DNA of 32,884 bases from Gammaproteobacteria bacterium (GCA_014382695.1 JACNJF010000127.1:1-32884), one strand, 5' to 3'; numbered from the stretch's first letter, positions 23,464 through 31,546 are shown. Notes: generated by a model not told the origin, from the letters alone. Program-made: numbers and translations.

Positions 23464-26400
23464 CCTTTGTCAGTTCCTTAAAAACGCCCAAATTTTCGTG
23501 ATATTTCCAACGAGCAACTTCATCGTTGCTACTTCTTCTCAGTTGAAGATGTGAAAACTTTTTATATGCATAATCTTCTGAAATGTCGAAGAGAGCTATT
23601 AACCGATTCATGCTTTTGGTAATGGACAGGTCGAACCAGGAAACATTGTTTTCTGCCATTAATAAATCTTTAGAGCCTAATGTGTAAATATCAGTGCTCG
23701 TGTCATATTTTGCGGGATATTCGCGCGGTCTCTTTTTTTGCCAAATACATTTTTGGTGATAGCTCATATTAAAGTTGTAATCGTCTGTTACCTGCGACTG
23801 CCTAAATGGCTGATTTCTCTGTATTTCACCGCTCCAGGTTACATGATTTTGCCACCATAATTTGGCAGAGTTTTCTTCATTTTCGTTACCAAAGAGTCTG
23901 ATGTGTTGGACGATATGTTCGAGTTCATTAAAGCTTTTAAATCTCTTGGGTATGTCATCAGTCAATGCAAAAGGTGGTGAAATTCTAGCAATTCTCGGAA
24001 TCGCACTGATCGTAGTATATTCATTCTCACCCAAGAGGTTTGAAAGTAGAGGGCTATAAAATCGGCGCTGAGCAGTTTCAAAACCAGGACGGCAATAAGC
24101 AGGTGATTCACCTTTTAGAGCCTTAAAATTTTCATCCAGAATAAAAATGTTTTCAGAGATTGGGATTTGTTTTCTATGCCGCTGTACACGCCCCGCCAAC
24201 TGTATGATTGAGCGCATTGAGCTTGGCTCCACAATGGCCCAGTCGTAGTCGTGATCGCGCCCAACTTCGGCGACTGAGGTCGCCAATACTACAAAGATAT
24301 GATTAGTAAGGTGGCTGTTATTGATCGTTTCTTCAATACCGCTGTCTTTCCACCATTGTGTTTCATCATGGCGGGAAAGCGCCTTGTCGAGATTTTCTTC
24401 AATTTGCGAGCGCAACGCTAGCGGATATTGACTGTGGTAGACACAATAATAAATTTTCGTATCTTCTGAAGATTGTATGGCATACAAGTGTTTAGCTACC
24501 GAAACTAACGGATCTATATTCGCCATTCTTATCAGGCCAATCGAGACCTTCTTTTGGGAACTGTGTACAACGCAATTTAGTTGATGCAGCGGGGCGATTG
24601 ATGAATGAATGGTATGTGCAAAGACTTCACTGGGCTTTAAACCTTCCTGCATGCTGATAGGAATAATTTTTGCCTTTCTTAGATTTTCCGCTTTATTGGT
24701 GAGCTTATCAATTCGGCTGTTGATGAATTTTGTATGTGCCGCGCCAAAATCATCGAGTGAGTTTACTGCGTGGCTCATGGGCTTTTTATATTCATCGAAC
24801 CAGGCGCAGCAAATCGTATCAGATACACCTTGCTCACCATTAACCTGGGTGTAGTGCTTTCGACCTTGCTGATAAGCATCAAATAATGCCGATGCTAACT
24901 CAGGTGGAATGGTTGCTGTTGATAGCAATACTTTTGATCCCAACATGCCTGCCCAATTAACGAGTCGGCATAAGGCAGGGAGGTCTTCCAGACCAAAATC
25001 ATCCGGTTCATCCAGTACCAGGTCTGAGGTGAGTAGCCTAAGCATAGGGGCTATTTGTCTTCCTCCGCGCAGGCCATCTGTTGCCGGGATCAGATAATCA
25101 ATAGTGCTTACCAGAACAGGCGCCTGTATTAATTTTAATATTTTCGCATCATGTTCAACATATTCAGCAAGAATGCTATCGTGGTCGGGGAGCTGATGGT
25201 GGAGTTGAAGCTCGTCTTTTAACAGCGACTCGGCTGACTCACTGCCTAGCTGTTGCTCCTGGCTTAGTTCTTGTTCACGACCTAATTGGTGTAAATCTTT
25301 AACGGCTTGCGAACCAATTAAAACAGCCAGTTCTGCATAGGAGAGGTGTAAATTATTTTTTAATGCTTCGCCTGTTTGCAATGTCAGTGTTCTTAAACCA
25401 AGAGCTACACTAAAGCGACATTCATTTTCCTCTGATACCCCAAACATAATACGTGCGTTTGCCCTGGTTTTACCTTTTCCGGTTGATGCCATATTAACCC
25501 CAAAAAAACCATGATCTTTACTTTCATCGCGTAGTTCCTGGGCTTTAGTAAACGCATTATCCTGCCAACCAAAGTCAGCCTTATATTCTTTTTCAACGGC
25601 TTGAGTAAATGATTTATTGGCTTTTAAGCTGGGCAATGACTTTTTCAGACCAGGGAGTTTTCTTGCAATTTTTCGGGCATGGGCACCCACGGCAATATTA
25701 TGCTCATCCAGTTTTTGTTTTTTATATTTACCTGTCTCTGAATCAAAACCTGTATTGGCATAAGCTTGATAATTCCTGTCTTGCCACTCTTTTGTTACTT
25801 CTGTTTTTGAAGAATAGTAATGATCGGAAAGCATGAGTGATAATCGCGCCAGGTGCGCGGTAAACCTTTGCTCCAGCCAGTCATCGGCAAATATTCGTTC
25901 AAGCCTTAATGTTTCATCCGCAATAATACTGACTTGCGTTTGCCATATTGCGCTTTTAAAGGGTGTCCCATAGGGAAAATGCCAATTCTGTTCAATTGTA
26001 TCTGTACCCCAATCTTCGGTAAGACATTGTGGCGAATTCCAGCAGGCCTCAAAGTATTCATTTAACCACGAATCAATATTCTGTAGAGACGGCGGGTTGC
26101 CCCCTGTTTTCGGGTATTGAGGCAGGCGATGGTGAGAAACAATCAGCCAGGCGACAATTTTTGCAATCGGCTCAAAGTTAGTAAAAGGATTCTTTATATT
26201 CGTGTTCAGGCCATCCCTTAATAATTCAAGATTTTTAAGCATGAGTTCTTCTGCCTTATTATCGATATTTTTTAGTGCCTGTAACCACTCGATATCTTTT
26301 TTACCATTAACGAAGGCTTGAAATAATCTGAATGAAACCCACTCATGTCGATAAGGCTCAAAGCCTTTTCCACGATAATCAGGCTCAAGTTTATTTTGAA

Positions 26401-26788
26401 ACAAAAGCATTGACTTTCCAATGTCATGAAAAAAACCGGCCAAACAGGCGAGTAAAGCAATAACTTCGGAATTCATATTGAAAGACTCAGCTATATCTTT
26501 TGACACCAATGTGAAATTCACCGGTACAACCCCCTGCGCATTAAACTTCCCCCTGTTCCCCACAATCCACACCAGCTCACTTCGACTCCTCGACCTCAAC
26601 CAGTGACAACTCACCGCCGTATTCTTACTCGCCGTTTTCCGCAGCAGTTTCTTCACCGCCAGCAAACCTTCATTAGTAATCACGGTTTGCCAGGTTCTAT
26701 TGCCGATCCGGTTGGCGAAGGCATCGAGCACTCTGCGTGTCCGGTTGAGGGCTTTCTTTTCGCATTGCGATACGAAGGTGACCATCAT
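23444..26788 (-). CDS. cas3f: Cas2-3 fusion (adaptation subunit plus nuclease-helicase)
   Basis: A 1114-residue type I-F Cas2-Cas3 fusion. Residues 1-90 are the Cas2 domain (FVSQCEKKALNRTRRVLDAF, RTWQTVITNEGL), which partners Cas1 in spacer integration. The HD nuclease follows (H121-D122 in FFHDIGKS, then H148 and HH219-220). The superfamily 2 helicase has Walker A STGKGKT (435-441), DEPD (593-596), STAT (623-626) and a late QLAGRVQRHR. It degrades target DNA once recruited by the crRNA complex. All catalytic motifs look intact. Its ATG shares one base with the TGA of the BRO-N gene, so translation should be coupled to it. Confidence 0.97.
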   Translation of the reverse strand: MMVTFVSQCEKKALNRTRRVLDAFANRIGNRTWQTVITNEGLLAVKKLLRKTASKNTAVSCHWLRSRSRSELVWIVGNRGKFNAQGVVPVNFTLVSKDIAESFNMNSEVIALLACLAGFFHDIGKSMLLFQNKLEPDYRGKGFEPYRHEWVSFRLFQAFVNGKKDIEWLQALKNIDNKAEELMLKNLELLRDGLNTNIKNPFTNFEPIAKIVAWLIVSHHRLPQYPKTGGNPPSLQNIDSWLNEYFEACWNSPQCLTEDWGTDTIEQNWHFPYGTPFKSAIWQTQVSIIADETLRLERIFADDWLEQRFTAHLARLSLMLSDHYYSSKTEVTKEWQDRNYQAYANTGFDSETGKYKKQKLDEHNIAVGAHARKIARKLPGLKKSLPSLKANKSFTQAVEKEYKADFGWQDNAFTKAQELRDESKDHGFFGVNMASTGKGKTRANARIMFGVSEENECRFSVALGLRTLTLQTGEALKNNLHLSYAELAVLIGSQAVKDLHQLGREQELSQEQQLGSESAESLLKDELQLHHQLPDHDSILAEYVEHDAKILKLIQAPVLVSTIDYLIPATDGLRGGRQIAPMLRLLTSDLVLDEPDDFGLEDLPALCRLVNWAGMLGSKVLLSTATIPPELASALFDAYQQGRKHYTQVNGEQGVSDTICCAWFDEYKKPMSHAVNSLDDFGAAHTKFINSRIDKLTNKAENLRKAKIIPISMQEGLKPSEVFAHTIHSSIAPLHQLNCVVHSSQKKVSIGLIRMANIDPLVSVAKHLYAIQSSEDTKIYYCVYHSQYPLALRSQIEENLDKALSRHDETQWWKDSGIEETINNSHLTNHIFVVLATSVAEVGRDHDYDWAIVEPSSMRSIIQLAGRVQRHRKQIPISENIFILDENFKALKGESPAYCRPGFETAQRRFYSPLLSNLLGENEYTTISAIPRIARISPPFALTDDIPKRFKSFNELEHIVQHIRLFGNENEENSAKLWWQNHVTWSGEIQRNQPFRQSQVTDDYNFNMSYHQKCIWQKKRPREYPAKYDTSTDIYTLGSKDLLMAENNVSWFDLSITKSMNRLIALFDISEDYAYKKFSHLQLRRSSNDEVARWKYHENLGVFKELTKDEYIDE

Positions 26789-27636
26789 CAGGTTTTATCT
26801 GTTCCTTTTTTGATGCGTTTATTTCCGGGAGGCAAGTAGTTATTGTCAGTGACCACTTTTTTACCGGTTTTTGCTTCCAGCTCTTTTCGTGCCCTTTTGG
26901 CAATATTGCCGCCTGATTTGGCGGATGTTTTATTTTCATCCATTCCTGTCGATTCATCAGTTTCGGCGATTTGGCGGGTGGATAGTTCGGCAAGTGCGGT
27001 AAAGATTAATTCTGCCTCACTCATGTGATCACGTAAATTCTGGCTGCTCAGCCCTTTAAGATTTTTGTGTTCTTTGACGCTGACTTCTGCCCATTCCTGA
27101 TGAATGATGTTGGTGAGTATGGCGAATTCTTTACCTTGTTTGATGTCATGTTCACCCCAGTAATCGGTGAGTTTGTTGCGGGTTTCCTGTCCGGTCATCC
27201 GTTGTTGTATCCACTTTTTGCTGCGGCCATGTTTTTGCCAGGTTTCCCTGGCTCGGTTCAGCGATATGGCCGGGTCTGCCATTTCCTGCATGCGTTCATA
27301 ACCCACTTTGGCTAACCAGAGCTTGATCGGCTCGGCTTTAGGGCTGGGAACGGATTGTACGAGTCGCAGTAAGGTTTCTGCGGTGGCAACGTCAGTGAGA
27401 TATTTTTTCCCGTCAGCAGCGATTAATTTCAGTCGGTGACAATCTGTCACCGACTGACTGCCTTCTTTTTTCAGTCGTTGTTTCAGCTTGTTCCAGTATT
27501 TTCTGGCAGTCTGATAATCGGCCTGTTGTGTTAATACCTGCATGATATCAATCACTGAAAACCACCATACTTCAGTATCTTCATCGTATACCCGGCGTAT
27601 CTGATAATCTTCGAATAGGGTCATGTCATCATTCAT
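26788..27636 (-). CDS. BRO-N / DinD-like protein embedded in the cas operon
   Basis: A 282-residue protein that is not a standard Cas protein. Residues 8-112 form a BRO-N domain (YQIRRVYDED, WWFSVIDIMQVL, SPKAEPIKLWLAKVGYERM), the DNA-binding fold of phage antirepressors and baculovirus BRO proteins. The C-terminal half has a DinD-like motif (LRDHMSEAELIF, 201-212) and a basic GGNIAKRARKELEAKTGKK stretch (242-260). E. coli DinD is an SOS-induced protein reported to interfere with RecA strand exchange. The gene begins directly after the cas1 stop (TAA then ATG) and ends overlapping the cas2-3 start (TGATG), so it is co-translated with the adaptation genes. Its role here, whether regulator, adaptation cofactor or passenger, is unknown. 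Codon and base composition look like those of the cas genes. Confidence 0.85.
   Translation of the reverse strand: MNDDMTLFEDYQIRRVYDEDTEVWWFSVIDIMQVLTQQADYQTARKYWNKLKQRLKKEGSQSVTDCHRLKLIAADGKKYLTDVATAETLLRLVQSVPSPKAEPIKLWLAKVGYERMQEMADPAISLNRARETWQKHGRSKKWIQQRMTGQETRNKLTDYWGEHDIKQGKEFAILTNIIHQEWAEVSVKEHKNLKGLSSQNLRDHMSEAELIFTALAELSTRQIAETDESTGMDENKTSAKSGGNIAKRARKELEAKTGKKVVTDNNYLPPGNKRIKKGTDKT
27431..27455. repeat. perfect inverted repeat inside the BRO-N gene
   Basis: The arms AGTCGGTGACA and TGTCACCGACT pair over all 11 bases around the loop ATC. It lies in codons 61-69 of the BRO-N gene (QSVTDCHRL). As RNA it forms a very stable stem in the middle of the operon; as DNA it could be a dimer-binding site. 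Confidence 0.8.
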
Positions 27637-28626
27637 TTAAACTATTTCCTGTTCGTTGTTTATGGAAGCTTTTAGATGATATGTTTCATGATGTTGTAAG
27701 GCGATTGCCTTTACCTGATCGAACATAAAATCAAGCGCCTTATGCTGGGTGAAGTTTTGCAGGCATTGCTGACGAAATTCCTGTTCGGTGGCTCCCTCTT
27801 TGGCACAGATGAAGGCCCACGGTAATACCAGTGTATCTTTGATCAGATCGGCCACATCGAACACCAGCGCGCCCCTGCGGGTTTTGCCGTGCATCACGGC
27901 GAATCCATGCGGGATGCCGAGTACCCATAGCGTGGTGGCTGCCAGTCCATAGGCCAGATAGTTGCCATGATTGAGGAAGGCATTGGCAGCGTCCACACTG
28001 TCGTGCTGACGCACAAAGTCTTTCTGTCGGGTGTTATTGGCGGCTATTTTGTACAGGCTTTTGGTGAGCTGTGCCTCCATTAACAGAAGCTTTGTGACAT
28101 CGGTGGATTGTTCTATCTGCAGGCTGAATGACGCCAGTGCACGTTGTAGATCCTGGTCATCGGTATGAAACCCTTCATTCTGTAAATCCCGGTCATGACT
28201 CCAGACGCTTTGCAGGTATTCGATGCGGCGTTGTTGGAATTGTTTGGCAACCTGAAGTCTTTTCGCTTCGTCGAACCAGAAAGCCATCCAGCCCTGTACA
28301 TATTCAGTCGGTCGATATTCACTTTGCGGGCTGAGCCATTCAATTTCATTAGCGGCTATCAGCGGCGTGCCACCAGTGCCACTGAACCCGATCAACACGC
28401 CAGCCGAGGCCAGCATTCTGACTGCCGCCTGGGTAATGGATGTACCGGTACCGAGTAGAATGCAGGTGGTATTCGCGATGGGGATATTCCAGTATTGCTT
28501 CTCGACCTTTTCTTCGGTCAGGTACAGCACGCGCCCACTTTTTTGCATGACGCGGCATTTTTCCAGATAAAAGATGTTGGCGCGTTTAGAGTGCAGAATG
28601 GCTTTCAGATCGGTTAAGGCTTCCAT
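27637..28626 (-). CDS. cas1: Cas1 (type I-F integrase)
   Basis: A 329-residue integrase that inserts new spacers at the leader end together with the Cas2 part of Cas2-3. The metal-binding active site is visible as E184 (LLMEAQLTKSLYK), H246 (FAVMHGKTRRG) and D260 (VFDVADLIKD). The H-to-D spacing of 14 equals that of the Pseudomonas enzyme. The N-terminal beta domain (AILHSKRANIFYLEKCRVM, VLLGTG-like, GVLIGFSGTGGTPLI) is typical of the I-F branch. First gene of the operon; its ribosome site is weak. The promoter must lie in the A+T-rich region to the right. Confidence 0.97.
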   Translation of the reverse strand: MEALTDLKAILHSKRANIFYLEKCRVMQKSGRVLYLTEEKVEKQYWNIPIANTTCILLGTGTSITQAAVRMLASAGVLIGFSGTGGTPLIAANEIEWLSPQSEYRPTEYVQGWMAFWFDEAKRLQVAKQFQQRRIEYLQSVWSHDRDLQNEGFHTDDQDLQRALASFSLQIEQSTDVTKLLLMEAQLTKSLYKIAANNTRQKDFVRQHDSVDAANAFLNHGNYLAYGLAATTLWVLGIPHGFAVMHGKTRRGALVFDVADLIKDTLVLPWAFICAKEGATEQEFRQQCLQNFTQHKALDFMFDQVKAIALQHHETYHLKASINNEQEIV

Positions 28627-28636
28627 GCTTCTTAAC

Positions 28637-28750
28637 TCACCTATTTTCCCGGCCTGTTAATGCTTCAGGAATCCAGTCCCCAGGCACTCGGGCGTAGGCA
28701 TTTACAAAATCTGGGGTAAGAGAATTCTGTAGCAGAGTGATTATTTGCAT
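28637..28750 (-). pseudogene. possible remnant of an IS4-type transposase N-terminus
   Basis: A 37-codon frame (MQIITLLQNSLTPDFVNAYA, then PGDWIPEALTGRENR) ends ten bases before the cas1 ATG. The DWIPEAL pattern resembles the DWI/EWI-xxAL stretch at the very start of IS4-family transposases, after which the frame is cut by TGA. The likeness is short and based on memory of the family, so a real small leader peptide of the cas operon remains possible. Confidence 0.35.
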
Positions 28751-29411
28751 GATGTCCTTATTTCTCGTAATTCATCCTGATTATAAGCGCCAGGTAGCTC
28801 ACTAGAAGAGCCACTTAAAACTATTTTCTGAAAAACTTCCTGTTTTATTATTTAAGTGCAATTCCATTTAGTCCTTGAGTAATTTACCCATATGAGATGG
28901 GTATAAAAATTAAACTATAAAGAATATTGTCATTAACAGTGCTTTTTACCCTCTCTGACAACCATCTGCAATATAATCCAGCGAAACGTCAGCCCCAATG
29001 CTTAAGTACGCCACTGCACATGATATCAATGACTCTTTTCTCTGGCATGTAGGCATAAACCGATTGATATCGTTCTCATCACCTGACAGGTAAAAAGATT
29101 GCATAAGCTGATTAGAATCTGCCGTCTGCTTGATCGCAAATAAAAAATCGACCGTAGATAATAACCTAAAGTTATTTCAGAACAGATAACTATTTGCGCT
29201 GGAAATGACGGGAATTCTTGGCTTTCAAAAAAAGCTTATCATTTTTTTTATATGCGACACCGCCAGAATGCTATGCTAATTTTTGCGTAAGGTAATCTTA
29301 ACGTGCTCACCTGACTGTGACGCACCTACCCAAGTTGCATTTCAAACAGTTCACCGATGAGAATCACCACTTACAAAGAATACTTCATGGATTCGCTCCC
29401 AAGACCATCGG
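28751..29411. other. A+T-rich 661-bp gap before the cas operon
   Basis: No believable gene is seen. The gap must hold the cas operon promoter, but no strong -35/-10 pair stands out. Short symmetric elements are present: TACCCAT-N5-ATGGGTA at 28885-28903, ACCTG-A-CAGGT at 29081-29091 and AATAAC-N5-GTTATT at 29160-29176. I see no complete insertion sequence. Confidence 0.5.
28885..28903. promoter_or_regulatory. inverted repeat TACCCAT-N5-ATGGGTA upstream of cas1
   Basis: Perfect 7-bp arms with spacer ATGAG lie about 260 bases before the cas1 start, directly beside T/A-rich DNA that could hold a -10 element on the reverse strand. Size and symmetry fit an operator; there is no direct evidence of binding. 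Confidence 0.35.
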
Positions 29412-30179
29412 CTAGAACCCTGTAATAATCCGCTTCAGGTGCTCAGCATCCTCTTCAAGATCATCGAATGCATAGGCATTCAGAAATTGTCTACGCCATA
29501 GTATGGTTCGATCGGTTGCGCTTAAAGAAGCTTCATCGCAGACTTCACCCCAGTGGCTAATGATCGATTTTATCTGGTTTTCAGCAATGTCGATGGCTTC
29601 TTTTCGGGACAGCAGAAAATGCCCGACCGCATCAAAGCAGGACGAAAGCCGGCTCATGCGGTCGTTACCGGTTATCAGCATGGCCTGGGATGTCTCATTA
29701 CCAGTACGTGCCTGCGGACAGATATCGTAGGCCGGTGTTAGCTCCAGTACTTGCCCATCCCAGAATGCGGCACGGTTGCGCGCATGATCATCCGTATTGC
29801 CACATAGGACGTTAAAAACCAGCTTTGAATACAGCTCTAACAGTGTTGACTGGGCATCGACAAAACGATGTCGAACAAGCTCTGCGTGGTCTTCGTAACT
29901 GGCATATCGCGCCATCATTTCATCCAGTGACAGCATGGTCAGCGCAGATACCATGGCCTTACGCTGCCAACCGGAAACCTAACGTGTTCGATCGAAGCGC
30001 TCAATCAGTAACACATCTTTATTCAGTGAACGGGTTAGTGAAACCGATGCAGCATCAATGCCAGCCAAAGCTGCCAAACGCATGGCTATAAACTCAGCCT
30101 TGACCACACTATACAGGTCATTGGCGGAGGAAAATTTGGTGATATATTTCTTTTCACCGCCTTCAATCTGAGCCAGCAT
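29412..30179 (-). pseudogene. hipA-like toxin kinase, truncated and interrupted by an amber codon
   Basis: The frame encodes the C-terminal HipA kinase region in two in-frame pieces. The first, at 30179-29979, holds EKKYITKFSSANDLYSVVKAEF, then DVLLIERFDRTR and a TAG at 29981-29979. The second continues VSGWQRKAMVSALTMLSLDEM with the catalytic-loop motif NVLCGNTDDHARNRAAF and ends IITGF. No frameshift is needed, only the stop. The N-terminal HipA domain and phosphate-binding loop (about 170 residues in full HipA) are missing, and no HipB antitoxin gene is seen. HipA kinases phosphorylate glutamyl-tRNA synthetase, and the gene lies beside tRNA-Glu, probably by coincidence. It is most likely dead. 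Confidence 0.85.
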
Positions 30180-30197
30180 TAATTTGCAAACACACGA

Positions 30198-30219
30198 TAT
30201 ACCCGAAATATACCCGAAA
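30198..30219. repeat. 11-bp tandem direct repeat at the hipA remnant breakpoint
   Basis: TATACCCGAAA occurs twice in a row, between the truncated start of the hipA remnant and the tRNA terminator. It marks the probable breakpoint where the 5' part of hipA was lost. Confidence 0.6.
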
Positions 30220-30234
30220 ACTTTTTAAACAGGC

Positions 30235-30264
30235 AAAAAAAAGACCTAGCAAAAGCTAAGTCTT
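30235..30264 (-). terminator. intrinsic terminator of the tRNA operon
   Basis: On the reverse strand AAGACTTAGC-TTTT-GCTAGGTCTT forms a 10-bp stem (with one G-T pair) followed by six Ts, 20 bases after the end of tRNA-Glu. Confidence 0.88.
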
Positions 30265-30284
30265 TGTTCTACTTACAGAATAAG

Positions 30285-30361
30285 TGGCGTCCCCAAGGGG
30301 ATTCGAACCCCTGTTACCGCCGTGAAAGGGCGGTGTCCTAGGCCGACTAGACGATGGGGAC
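30285..30361 (-). tRNA. tRNA-Glu (anticodon TTC)
   Basis: A 77-base cloverleaf with CCA encoded. The acceptor stem GTCCCCA/TGGGGAC pairs fully with discriminator G. The anticodon loop CTTTCAC reads TTC (bases 30324-30326), and the T-arm is GGGGTTCGAATCCCC. It is nearly identical to E. coli tRNA-Glu, with one extra D-loop base. Confidence 0.97.
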
Positions 30362-30384
30362 ACTGTACAAGCTTGCGCTTGATT

Positions 30385-30460
30385 TGGTGGAGCCAGGCGG
30401 GATCGAACCGCCGACCTCAACACTGCCAGTGTTGCGCTCTCCCAGCTGAGCTATGGCCCC
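30385..30460 (-). tRNA. tRNA-Ala (anticodon GGC)
   Basis: A 76-base cloverleaf with CCA encoded. The acceptor stem GGGGCCA/TGGCTCC carries the G3-T70 pair that is the identity element for alanyl-tRNA synthetase. The anticodon loop is TGGCAGT, and the T-arm GGCGGTTCGATCCCGCC. It is first in a two-tRNA operon, 23 bases before tRNA-Glu. Confidence 0.97.
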
Positions 30461-30475
30461 CTTGAGAGAGCGCGT

Positions 30476-30504
30476 ACTTTAATAGCGACACCCCCTTCTG
30501 TCAA
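30476..30504 (-). promoter_or_regulatory. sigma-70 promoter of the tRNA-Ala/tRNA-Glu operon
   Basis: A perfect -35 TTGACA (30504-30499), 17-base spacer and -10 TAAAGT (30481-30476) are followed by the G+C-rich discriminator ACGCGCTC, the pattern of stringently controlled stable-RNA promoters. Transcription would start about 8-10 bases before tRNA-Ala. Confidence 0.85.
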
Positions 30505-30573
30505 GCGAAAATCCCCCCTCACTAAAAGTTTTTATTTTATTTTTTATTGTCTACAAAAACCTCGTCAAAACAT

Positions 30574-30582
30574 TGCTATGAT
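30574..30582 (+). promoter_or_regulatory. candidate extended -10 promoter of the epimerase gene
   Basis: TGCTATGAT matches the extended -10 form TGnTATAAT with one change. No good -35 is seen. Transcription would start near 30589, leaving a 5' leader of 13-25 bases. Confidence 0.4.
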
Positions 30583-30613
30583 TACAGTCAAATTTAGATA
30601 AATGAGAATAATA

Positions 30614-31534
30614 ATGAGACAAGTTTTAATTACTGGCGGTGCTGGTTTTATCGGTTCCCATACGGCAGATCTACTCATGCAGAATGGTATCCCGGTCAGA
30701 GTGCTTGATAACCTGAGTTCTGGCTTCAGGCATAACCTGCCGCAGAATCACGAGTTGCTGGAGTTTGTCGAAGGCGATATCAGGGATAAGGATATGGTCA
30801 ATCAGTGTATGCAGGGGGTAACACATTGCCTTCATCTGGCGGCTCAGGTATCCGTAGTGGCGTCACTGGAAGACCCGGAGTTTTCTGCGCAGCAAAACAT
30901 TGTCGGTTTCGTGAATGTTATCGAAGCGGTGAAAAACCATGCCGTGAAACGGCTGGTGTATGCATCATCTGCGGCGATCTATGGAAACCCGGTCGTGATT
31001 CCCTTACCCGAAGATGTCGATAAAACCCAGCTGTCTCCGTATGGACTGGAAAAACAGGTGAATGAGCAGTACGCCGAGCTGTACCGTTATCTATACCAGG
31101 TCTCTTCCCTGGGTCAGCGCTTTTTTAATGTGTTCGGCCCGCGTCAGGATCCCAAGTCGCCTTATGCTGGCGTGATCGCGTTGTTCGTTGACCGCATTTC
31201 GGAAGGCAAACCTTTAACCATTTTCGGTAATGGCGAACAGACGCGCGACTTTATCTATGTGGGAGATGTCGCGCGGGCGAATGTGGCCGCTCTGGAAAAA
31301 AAGGCTGCAGGTGCCTGTAATATTGCGACAGGAACCAAAACCTCGTTACTGGACCTGGTTCAGGTTTTATCGGATATAACCGGTAAACAGTCAGCACTAA
31401 GCTTTGCTGAGCCACGTGAAGGCGACATTGTACATTCGCTTGCAGTGACCACTAAAATGAATCAGGAACTGGGACTGAGCGCTCACACCAGTCTGAAACA
31501 GGGCCTGGAAAAGCTCATCGCCAGCTCTCGATAA
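30614..31534 (+). CDS. NAD-dependent nucleotide-sugar epimerase (SDR family)
   Basis: A 306-residue extended short-chain dehydrogenase of the GalE/WbpP type that inverts a hydroxyl on a UDP-sugar through a keto intermediate. The NAD site GGAGFIG lies at residues 8-14. The catalytic set is visible as YASSAAIYG and SPYGLEK (the YxxxK pair), with FNVFGPRQDPKSPYAGVI in the sugar-binding part. The exact sugar (glucose, GlcNAc or the uronic acid) cannot be told. I prefer the ATG at 30614, which places the Rossmann strand directly at the N-terminus and has GAG seven bases upstream; the ATG at 30602 would add four residues. The product would feed surface polysaccharide synthesis. Confidence 0.9.
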   Translation: MRQVLITGGAGFIGSHTADLLMQNGIPVRVLDNLSSGFRHNLPQNHELLEFVEGDIRDKDMVNQCMQGVTHCLHLAAQVSVVASLEDPEFSAQQNIVGFVNVIEAVKNHAVKRLVYASSAAIYGNPVVIPLPEDVDKTQLSPYGLEKQVNEQYAELYRYLYQVSSLGQRFFNVFGPRQDPKSPYAGVIALFVDRISEGKPLTIFGNGEQTRDFIYVGDVARANVAALEKKAAGACNIATGTKTSLLDLVQVLSDITGKQSALSFAEPREGDIVHSLAVTTKMNQELGLSAHTSLKQGLEKLIASSR

Positions 31535-31546
31535 AAGCGTTGCAAC

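Noticed and set aside
15810-28626. CRISPR-associated transposon (type I-F3) or minimal I-F2 variant
   Set aside because: cas1, cas2-3 and all four csy genes are present with intact motifs, and there is no tniQ or tnsABC; this is an ordinary I-F1 core plus one extra gene.
28751-29411. LexA box controlling the cas operon, suggested by the DinD-like gene
   Set aside because: No CTGT-N8-ACAG-type site was found upstream of cas1.
15739-29974. 13-base match CGCTGCCAACCGG at 15739-15751 and 29962-29974, flanking the CRISPR region like an attachment site
   Set aside because: Several 13-base matches are expected by chance in a window this size, and the right copy is ordinary hipA coding sequence (SGWQR).
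30285-30361. tRNA-Glu 3' end as the attachment site of an integrated element
   Set aside because: I found no second copy of the tRNA 3' end and no integrase gene in the window.
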